Shown here: positions 58,040 to 64,000 of the stretch, in pieces
Layout of the letters: the number at the start of each line of letters is the position of its first letter
Numbering within the stretch: the stretch's first letter is position 1
Assembly (NCBI GenBank): GCA_040767925.1
Contig: JAXGNN010000003.1
Location: forward strand, 62,001 to 126,000
From: Phil1 sp040767925
GTDB lineage: Bacteria > Bacillota > Clostridia > Christensenellales > CAG-138
Direction of reading: 5' to 3'
DNA length: 64,000 nucleotides
Notes under the pieces: model-generated
Told to the model about the DNA's origin: nothing
Seen by the model: the letters and a program-made list of their open reading frames with translations, nothing else
The model's database searches: none
Translations under genes and position numbers: made by a program

Positions 58040-60454
58040 TTATTCCTTGTCCTCGCCCATTTCGGAGCCGCTGATCGCAGCGGCAAGCAGGTCCGCCATG
58101 GAGGTGCTGACCGACTGCACGGGGGGCAGATCATATTCGCTCTCCTCGCGGCGCGGACGGTCGCCGCGCTCGCGGCGTTCGGGACGGTCGCTGCGCTCGG
58201 CGCCCCGGCGCTGCTCGACCCGCTCCTGTTGCTGCTGCTGCTGCCTCGAGGCCTCGGAGGCAGCGCGCTGCTCGGCGCGCTCCATGGCGATGCGCTCGCG
58301 CTCGGCCCTCTCGGCGGCAAGCTCCTCGGCGATCTCGGGATGTTCGTCCAGCAGCGCCTCGCGGCGGGAGAGGCTGATGCGCTTGGCCTCGATGTTGACC
58401 TCGAGCACCTTGCAGCGCACGATGTCGCCCACGTTGACCTCGTCCTCCACCTTGGCGATGCGCTTCACGCCCACCTGGGAGATGTGGATCAGGCCGTCGA
58501 TCGTGGGCTCGAGCGCGACGAACGCGCCGAAGGGAACGATGCGCACGACCTTGCCCTCGACGATCGTGCCGACGGGATACTTCTGGTCGGCCAGCGTCCA
58601 GGGCTTGGGCTGGAGCTGCTTGTAGCCGAGGGAAACGCGCTGCTTGTCGGCGTCCACGTCGCGGATGATGACCTCGATCTCCTGGCCGACGGAAAGCACG
58701 TCCTTGGGATGCTTCACGCGGCCCCAGGCGACGTCCGTCACATGCACGAGGCCGTCGATCCCGCCGCCGATGTCGACGAACGCGCCGAAATCCGTGAGCC
58801 GTCTCACGATGCCCTGCACGCGGGCGCCGACCTCGAGCTCCGCCCACTTCTTTCTGCGGGCTTCCTCCGCCTCCGCGGCCATGACGGCCTTGTGGGAGGC
58901 CACGATGCGCTTGCGCGCCTTGTCGACCTCGATCACCTTGAGGGTGATGGGCTGGCCGACATAGTCTGCTATATTCTCAACATACTTGGTGGAAAGCTGC
59001 GATGCGGGCACGAACGCGCGGATGCCGTCTATGGTGGCGATCAGGCCGCCCTTGACGACTTCCTTGCCCGTCCCCTCGAAGATCTTGTCGGTGATCTGGT
59101 CGTCCTGCATGAGGGAATCCCAGATCTTCTTGCTCTCGACGTTCTTGCGGGAAAGCATCACGTTGCCTTCGCCGTCGTTGACCTTGATGACTTCGACGTC
59201 GATCGTATCGCCGATTTTAACGGTTTCCTCGGGCTTCACGTCCGGGTCGGATGAGAACTCGTTGCGCGGGATGAATCCGTCCGATTTGTAACCGATGTTG
59301 ACGCACACTTCGCCGTCGACAATCTGCACGACCGAGCCGGTGAGGACCTGTCCGTTCTTGATGCGGACGAGCGTCTTCTCGAACGCCTCGGCAAAGCTCT
59401 CGGCGCTCTCGGCTTTCGCTGCAGGTAATTCATCGGTCGCTTCCGCCTTAGGCTCCTCGGCAGCGGGTTCCTCGTCCGCGGCGCACTCGCATGCGCACGC
59501 GCACTCGGTTTCCTCCGCGGCGGGAGCTTCTGAAGGCTCCGTAACGACGGGTTCTTCGACGGTAGCTGCTGCTTCCGTTTTAACCTCTTCGTTTTCTACG
59601 GGGCTCTCAGCCATCGTCTTATCCAGTTCACTCATCCTTGTAATAACCTCCTGAATTATCGCGTCCGGCGCAGAAGCGCCCGAAACAATACCTATTATAT
59701 CATCCGAATGAATTTTTTCAAGTGGCAGTTCGTCTACTTTTCCTAATGAATATACAATATCACAGTGTTTTTTGCACACTCGCGCAAGCTTGGCGGTGTT
59801 CGAGCTGCATTTGTCCCCAATGACGAGCATGACCGTGCATTGCCCCGCCATCTCCTCCGCCTCGGCCTGCCGCGCCTTGGTGGCGCTGCAGAGCGTGTCC
59901 AGGGCGAGCGCGTTTTGCATATGCTCCGCAGCGGCGATGCATATTCTGCCATACTCCGCGGCGTCGGCGGTGGTCTGCGCGACGATGCACCAGGGCGCCC
60001 CCGCGTCCAGCCGGCAGACGTCCTCCGCGCTTTCCAAGAAGACGGCGCCGTTGCCGCAGCAGCCGTTGATGCCGACGCATTCGGGATGCCCCGGCTCGCC
60101 GAAGATCGCGATCCTGCGTCCCTTTTCGTGCTCGGCGCGGACGAAGCCGTGTGTCCTCGCGACGCAGGGGCATGTCGCGTCCGCGACTTCGAGCCCGCGC
60201 TCCCGGCAGCGCGCGGCGACCTCGGGCGGCACGCCGTGCGAGCGGATGAGCACCGTGGCGCCTTCGGGCGCCTCCTCGGGCGCCGCGATGGTCTTAAGGC
60301 CCTTTTCCGCGAGCTCGCCGGTGACCTGTTCGTTATGGATCAGCGCCCCTAGCGCGTACACGGCCTGGCCCGAGGCGATGAGCGACTCCGCCGTTTCCAG
60401 CGCGCGCCTGACCCCGAAGCAGAAGCCGATGTTTTCGCCGACGATTATTCGCAA
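58040..60454 (-). CDS. ispH: Fusion of IspH reductase and ribosomal protein S1
   Basis: An 804-residue protein. Residues 1-280 are 4-hydroxy-3-methylbut-2-enyl diphosphate reductase, with cluster Cys residues C12 (GFCFGV), C95 (DATCPC) and C189 (DTLCSATK). Residues about 345-690 carry four S1 RNA-binding domains, followed by a Gln/Arg/Glu-rich tail. The acidic linker holds C318, C320, C322 and C324 (TECACACECAA). This fusion is known in Clostridia. The start is TTG at 60454, after GGAGGAG and 10 bases inside plsC. The S1 part may act in mRNA binding on the ribosome. Confidence 0.94.
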   Translation of the reverse strand: MRIIVGENIGFCFGVRRALETAESLIASGQAVYALGALIHNEQVTGELAEKGLKTIAAPEEAPEGATVLIRSHGVPPEVAARCRERGLEVADATCPCVARTHGFVRAEHEKGRRIAIFGEPGHPECVGINGCCGNGAVFLESAEDVCRLDAGAPWCIVAQTTADAAEYGRICIAAAEHMQNALALDTLCSATKARQAEAEEMAGQCTVMLVIGDKCSSNTAKLARVCKKHCDIVYSLGKVDELPLEKIHSDDIIGIVSGASAPDAIIQEVITRMSELDKTMAESPVENEEVKTEAAATVEEPVVTEPSEAPAAEETECACACECAADEEPAAEEPKAEATDELPAAKAESAESFAEAFEKTLVRIKNGQVLTGSVVQIVDGEVCVNIGYKSDGFIPRNEFSSDPDVKPEETVKIGDTIDVEVIKVNDGEGNVMLSRKNVESKKIWDSLMQDDQITDKIFEGTGKEVVKGGLIATIDGIRAFVPASQLSTKYVENIADYVGQPITLKVIEVDKARKRIVASHKAVMAAEAEEARRKKWAELEVGARVQGIVRRLTDFGAFVDIGGGIDGLVHVTDVAWGRVKHPKDVLSVGQEIEVIIRDVDADKQRVSLGYKQLQPKPWTLADQKYPVGTIVEGKVVRIVPFGAFVALEPTIDGLIHISQVGVKRIAKVEDEVNVGDIVRCKVLEVNIEAKRISLSRREALLDEHPEIAEELAAERAERERIAMERAEQRAASEASRQQQQQQERVEQRRGAERSDRPERRERGDRPRREESEYDLPPVQSVSTSMADLLAAAISGSEMGEDKE

Positions 60455-61047
60455 TAGATCTCCTCCAGTTCGAGCCGCAGCGCGTCGATCGCGTCGGCGA
60501 GCTCGTCCGTGACGACCTCGATCATCGAGGACTTGTTCGCGTCCGCGACGATGGAGCTGACGTCGATGGGCTTGCCCACGATCAATACGGGCCTGTTCCT
60601 CCGCGCGGCGTCGGGGTGCATGTAAACCGGTATGACGGGCGCGCCGGAGCGGATGGCGAGGAACGCCGTGCCGCGCTCGAACTCGTCGAGCGAATCCGAA
60701 ACCTGGCGCTTCCCCTCCGGGAAAATGCCGAAGAGCTTTCCCTTCTCCAGCAGCGCGAGCGCGGTTTTGAGCGATTGCAGGTCCGCGCTCTTCCGGTTGA
60801 CCGGGAACACGCACACGAGCCGGAAAAAGAGGTTGCCGAGCTTCGTTTTAAAAATCTCCTTCTTCGCCATGAAGTGGATGATCCTCGGCGTCACGAGCGC
60901 GAGGATGACCGGATCCATCATGGAGCGGTGATTGCAGATGATGATCGCCTTGCCCCTGACGCGCAGGTTCTGCTTGCCGTAGACGATCGGCCTGAGGAAC
61001 AGCGCCACGAAAGGGCCTATGAGGTATTTCAGCAATACGTAGAGCAT
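60445..61047 (-). CDS. plsC: 1-acyl-glycerol-3-phosphate acyltransferase
   Basis: A 200-residue membrane-associated acyltransferase. The catalytic motif NHRSMMD (about 38-44) and FPEGKRQ (about 114) fit PlsC, which makes phosphatidic acid. Its ATG shares one base with the cmk stop (TGATG). The order cmk-plsC-ispH-rpsA is conserved in Clostridia. Confidence 0.94.
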   Translation of the reverse strand: MLYVLLKYLIGPFVALFLRPIVYGKQNLRVRGKAIIICNHRSMMDPVILALVTPRIIHFMAKKEIFKTKLGNLFFRLVCVFPVNRKSADLQSLKTALALLEKGKLFGIFPEGKRQVSDSLDEFERGTAFLAIRSGAPVIPVYMHPDAARRNRPVLIVGKPIDVSSIVADANKSSMIEVVTDELADAIDALRLELEEIYCE

Positions 61048-61721
61048 CAGTCCGCCCTCCCGACGCGGGAGAGCACGGCGTTTACCGCCTCGTCGATGCT
61101 CATCCCCGTGGTGTCTACCAAAACCGCATCCTCCGTCCTCGTCAGCGGCACGAAGGCGCGGTGGCTGTCCGTATAGTCGCGCGCCTCGATTTCAAGCCGG
61201 ATCTCCTCGTGCGTCTTGCCCAGATCCGCGCCTTTTTCGCGCAATTCCTTCAGCCTCCGTCTCGCGCGCTCGTCGCTCGAGGCGGTGACATAGAATTTAT
61301 ACGGCGTATCCGGTATCACATAAGAGCCCATGTCCCGTCCTTCCATCACGACGTCGTTCCCGGCGGCGATCTCCCTCTGGCACTGCGCGAGCTTCACGCG
61401 TACCTCGGGGATGACGCTGATGTCGGATGCGCCCTTGGCGATCTCCTGCGTGCGGATGAGGCCCGTCACGTCCTCCCCGTCGAGCAGCGTGTGCTGCGCG
61501 CCGTTTTCGCTGTATACGCCCACGGTCGTCCCGGGCAGCATCGGCACGACGCGCGCGGCGTCGTTGGGATCGATCCCAAGGCGGATGGCCTTGAGCGCGA
61601 GCGCGCGGTACATGGCGCCCGTGTCGAGGTAGAGGATGCCGAGCTTTTTTGCGATTGCCTTCGCGATGGTGCTTTTGCCGGCGCCCGCGGGGCCGTCGAT
61701 CGCGATGTTGAGCTTTGCCAT
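61047..61721 (-). CDS. cmk: Cytidylate kinase
   Basis: A 224-residue kinase for CMP and dCMP. The P-loop is IDGPAGAGKSTIAKA (about 8-22), then YLDTGAMYRALAL (about 34) and EGRDMGSYVIPD (about 130). In that last motif Met replaces the usual Ile/Thr of GRDIGT. GGAG lies 8 bases before the ATG at 61721; upstream in-frame codons belong to the previous gene. Confidence 0.96.
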   Translation of the reverse strand: MAKLNIAIDGPAGAGKSTIAKAIAKKLGILYLDTGAMYRALALKAIRLGIDPNDAARVVPMLPGTTVGVYSENGAQHTLLDGEDVTGLIRTQEIAKGASDISVIPEVRVKLAQCQREIAAGNDVVMEGRDMGSYVIPDTPYKFYVTASSDERARRRLKELREKGADLGKTHEEIRLEIEARDYTDSHRAFVPLTRTEDAVLVDTTGMSIDEAVNAVLSRVGRAD

Positions 61722-61722
61722 A

Positions 61723-62940
61723 TTATACGCTCCTTCCAGCCAGCGCTCCGGTGGAGCAGGCGATCTGTATGTTGAAGCCGCCGGTGAAGCCGTCCGCGTC
61801 GATGAGCTCCCCCGCAAAGTAGAGCCCCGGCACGCGCTTTGACTGCATGCTCGAGGGGTCGATCTCCCTTACGTCCACGCCGCCGCGCGTGACGATCGCC
61901 TCCTCGACGGGGCGCGCGCGCTTCACCGTCACGGAAAGGTTCTTCAAAAGCGCGCAGAAATCCTTTCGCATCTCCCTCGTAACCGAATGCACGCCCGTGT
62001 CCGGCGGGATGCCCGAAAGCTCCACGATCACCGGGATCAGCTTCTGCGGCAAAAGCGCGCCGAGCGCGTTGACGAACTGCCTTCGGATGTTCGCCTCGAA
62101 GTCGCGAAGCACGCGCCTGTCGAGTTCCTCAAGATCGAGGCCGGGCTTGAGGTCGATCGTGAGCCTCGCCCCTTCCGGATCGTCCGCCAGGACGCCGCTC
62201 GCGCTCAACACGAGCGGGCCGGACACGCCGTAATGCGTGAAAAGCATTTCCCCAAGCTCCTCATAGCGCTTTTTGCCCCGCCTGTCGTACGCCCGAAGCG
62301 TCACGTTGCGAAGCGACAGCCCCATCAGGCGGCAGGGCCACTCTTCGGCGGTCTCAAAGGAAATCAAGGAAGGCTTGCATTCTGTCACGCCGTGGCCGAA
62401 CGACCGGGCGATCCCGTACCCGTCGCCCGTGGAGCCCGTCGCGGGGTAGCTCAGCCCTCCCGTCGCGAGGACGACCCTGTCGAAGCGCCGCGTTTCGCCG
62501 CCGGCTTCGATTAGGAACGCGTCCCCGTCCCTTCTTACGCCCGTGACCCGCGCGTTGAGCGCGACCGCGACCCCCGCCTTCGCGAGCGCGGCGGAAAAAG
62601 CGCCGAGGATATCGCTCGATTTGTCCGACGCGGGAAATACCCTCCCCCCGCGCTCCACCTTGGTCGCGACGCCCGCGCTCTCAATGAAGCGCACCGCGTC
62701 CGCATTCGTAAAAGTATAGAGAGCGCTGTAGAGGAAGCGCGGATTTCTCGGTATGTTCCGAAAGAACTCCTCGATTCCGGCGGAATTGGTAAAGTTGCAT
62801 CTGCCCTTGCCGGTGATGTAAAGCTTCTTGCCGAGCTTCCCGTTGCGCTCGAAAAGCGTCACGCAATGGCCGCGCATGGCGGCCTCGTGCGCCGCCATCA
62901 TGCCGGCGGGGCCTCCGCCGACGACCGCCACATCGCTCAC
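61723..62940 (-). CDS. YhiN/HI0933-type flavoprotein
   Basis: A 405-residue FAD protein of the HI0933 family. The FAD loop is VAVVGGGPAGMMAAHEAAMRG (4-24), followed by KLYITGKGRCNFTN (about 39), a family signature, and late DVREIDPSSMQSKRVPGLYF with ELIDADGFTGGFN (near 375). The start is GTG, overlapping the phosphatase stop (GTGA), with GGGAGG 6 bases upstream. The substrate is not established. It ends one base before the cmk start. Confidence 0.93.
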   Translation of the reverse strand: MSDVAVVGGGPAGMMAAHEAAMRGHCVTLFERNGKLGKKLYITGKGRCNFTNSAGIEEFFRNIPRNPRFLYSALYTFTNADAVRFIESAGVATKVERGGRVFPASDKSSDILGAFSAALAKAGVAVALNARVTGVRRDGDAFLIEAGGETRRFDRVVLATGGLSYPATGSTGDGYGIARSFGHGVTECKPSLISFETAEEWPCRLMGLSLRNVTLRAYDRRGKKRYEELGEMLFTHYGVSGPLVLSASGVLADDPEGARLTIDLKPGLDLEELDRRVLRDFEANIRRQFVNALGALLPQKLIPVIVELSGIPPDTGVHSVTREMRKDFCALLKNLSVTVKRARPVEEAIVTRGGVDVREIDPSSMQSKRVPGLYFAGELIDADGFTGGFNIQIACSTGALAGRSV

Positions 62941-63563
62941 GGGATACCTCCCAGGTACGAGGTGTTGTTCCAGCCCCGCAGCGTGGTCTTCCCATCCTCG
63001 TGGATTTCGAGGAGGCTCGTGCCGCAATTGTCGAGCCGTATGTCGCGTATCCGGCTCATGGGCAGGCCGATGCTGTGCGCGACGATGAGCTTGATGGGCA
63101 TCGTGTGGCTGATTGCGGCGACCGCCGCGCCGGGCGCGTTTTCCTTGCGGATCGCATCCACGCAATCGAGCGCGCGCTCGAGGATTTCCATCGCGCTCTC
63201 CGCGCCGATCTCGCGGCAGAGCTCCGGACAAAGGACCCAGTTCCAATCGCTCCAATGCTCGGGGAAATGTGTACTGAGTTCCTCGTCGGTCTTCCCCTCC
63301 CAGGCGCCGAAGTTGATTTCGGTCAGCCCGCCGAGCACCGTGACGTTCGGGATTCCCGCGATCTTGGCGATTTCAAGCGCCGTGTCGAATGCCCGCCTGA
63401 GCGGTGCCGAATAGACCGCGCCGATGCCCTTATCCTTCAAATAAGCGGCCGCGGCTTTCGCCTGCCGTATGCCCCTCTCGTTGAGGTCGATATCGGTCCT
63501 GCCCTGCACGCGGCGCAGACTGTTCCATTCCGTCTCCCCGTGCCGCACCAAATATAGCTTCAT
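62937..63563 (-). CDS. Histidine phosphatase family protein
   Basis: A 208-residue phosphoglycerate mutase-like phosphatase. The catalytic LVRHGETEWN is at residues 4-13, with GRTDIDLNERG, the acid in EINFGAWEGKTDEE (about 82) and the second His in AISHTMPIKL (about 148). The substrate is unclear (cobalamin, sugar phosphate or other). Its ATG shares one base with the stop of the RpiR-type gene, so they are coupled. Confidence 0.93.
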   Translation of the reverse strand: MKLYLVRHGETEWNSLRRVQGRTDIDLNERGIRQAKAAAAYLKDKGIGAVYSAPLRRAFDTALEIAKIAGIPNVTVLGGLTEINFGAWEGKTDEELSTHFPEHWSDWNWVLCPELCREIGAESAMEILERALDCVDAIRKENAPGAAVAAISHTMPIKLIVAHSIGLPMSRIRDIRLDNCGTSLLEIHEDGKTTLRGWNNTSYLGGIP

Positions 63564-64000
63564 TACAGCCTGTCGCTCTCCCCCGTCACGTAAATCCTAT
63601 GGCTGCCCCAGAGCGCCTCAAGCTGGTTGAAACGCGCGTAGACATCCTCCTTGCGCCGGAGGCTGCACGCGACGATGAGGGCGTTTATAAGGCTCAGCGG
63701 CGCCACGAGCGAATCGGCGAAGGAAGCCATGTCGCTCTTTGCGGTCAGCGAATAGTCGGCCAGCTCCGCGATCGGGGAAAAGGAACTGTCCGTCAGCGCC
63801 ACGATGCGCGCGCCCTTCGATTTGGCGAACCTGAGCGCGTCTATGGTGCGCGTGGAATATCGAGGGAAGCTGATGCCGACGCAGACATCCGCCTCGCCGA
63901 TGCGGATGATGCTCTCGTACACGTCGCCGATGGACGAGTTGACGAGCACGACGTTGTCGAGGATAAACCCAAGATAATACGCGAGCAGCTGCGCGAGCGG
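63563..64000 (-). CDS. RpiR/MurR-family regulator with SIS domain, cut by window end
   Basis: The C-terminal 145 or so residues of a regulator whose start is past the window edge. The SIS domain is visible: IGEADVCVGISFPRYSTRTIDALRFAK, then ARIVALTDSSFSPIAELADYSL, the sugar-phosphate-binding fold typical of RpiR proteins. The reading frame stays open to the last base of the window. The DNA-binding N-terminus is not seen, so a plain SIS enzyme is possible but less likely. Confidence 0.88.
   Translation of the reverse strand, partial: PLAQLLAYYLGFILDNVVLVNSSIGDVYESIIRIGEADVCVGISFPRYSTRTIDALRFAKSKGARIVALTDSSFSPIAELADYSLTAKSDMASFADSLVAPLSLINALIVACSLRRKEDVYARFNQLEALWGSHRIYVTGESDRL

Overview
This 64 kb window reads as chromosomal DNA from a GC-rich, endospore-forming member of the Clostridia (Firmicutes). 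The signs are spoIVA at exactly 492 codons, RNase Y, a YlbF/YmcA-family protein beside mutS, an IspH-ribosomal protein S1 fusion, SpoIIIE/FtsK, Gram-positive LexA boxes (GAAC-N4-GTTC) and purine-rich AGGAGG ribosome binding sites. I see no insertion sequence, prophage or CRISPR array.

Layout. 1-3.3 kb: a radical SAM protein, its partner protein and RNase G, then tRNA-Thr(CGT) and tRNA-Pro(CGG). 3.4-6.5 kb: an AT-richer accessory patch with an HD-CHAP fusion, a P-loop kinase-like protein, a small membrane protein and an acetyltransferase. 6.7-12.1 kb: glycerate kinase, a DUF512 radical SAM protein that seems to be made from a leaderless mRNA, der and spoIVA. 12.2-24.6 kb: a catabolic and redox module. 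An FGGY sugar/polyol kinase, a 73-residue helical protein and a DUF362 protein are divergent from a YhfZ-like GntR regulator. The regulator leads an operon of a GlpA-like oxidase, a GlpB-like oxidase, a DUF1667 protein, a GlcD-type flavin dehydrogenase and a single-chain EtfB-EtfA electron transfer flavoprotein. A class 3 aldehyde dehydrogenase follows convergently. Two matching palindromes, GTACAW-N4-TTGTAC, sit in the divergent promoter region.

24.7-34.8 kb: accessory DNA. It holds a double-CDGSH iron-sulfur protein, a low-GC island between two inverted tRNA-Pro(GGG) copies, a MntP-type pump, a membrane GGDEF protein, a kinase-like phosphotransferase, a lipoprotein, a DUF3795-GNAT fusion and an M20 amidohydrolase. 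34.9-35.6 kb: eight tRNA genes on the minus strand behind one strong promoter. 35.8-38.6 kb: rnhA, a Xer-like recombinase, a Cys-rich hypothetical protein and lexA.

38.6-57.9 kb: the classic Firmicutes housekeeping block on the minus strand: ftsK-rimO-pgsA-cinA-recA-rny, then a dipeptidase, then miaB-ymcA-like-mutS-mutL-miaA-hfq and a methionine gamma-lyase-family gene. A tRNA-Trp and a GyrI-like gene interrupt it on the plus strand. 58-64 kb: an RpiR-type regulator (cut by the window edge), a phosphoglycerate mutase-family phosphatase, a YhiN-type flavoprotein, cmk, plsC and ispH-rpsA, most with overlapping ends that imply one operon.

The best candidate for an undescribed system is the 12.2-24.6 kb redox module, with its fused ETF, BON-GlpA-BFD architecture and paired operators. 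Other leads are two genes whose promoters place the transcription start at or one base before the start codon, a likely AUA start in glycerate kinase, a Cys-rich linker in IspH-S1, and an SOS box shared by lexA and a divergent Cys-rich protein.
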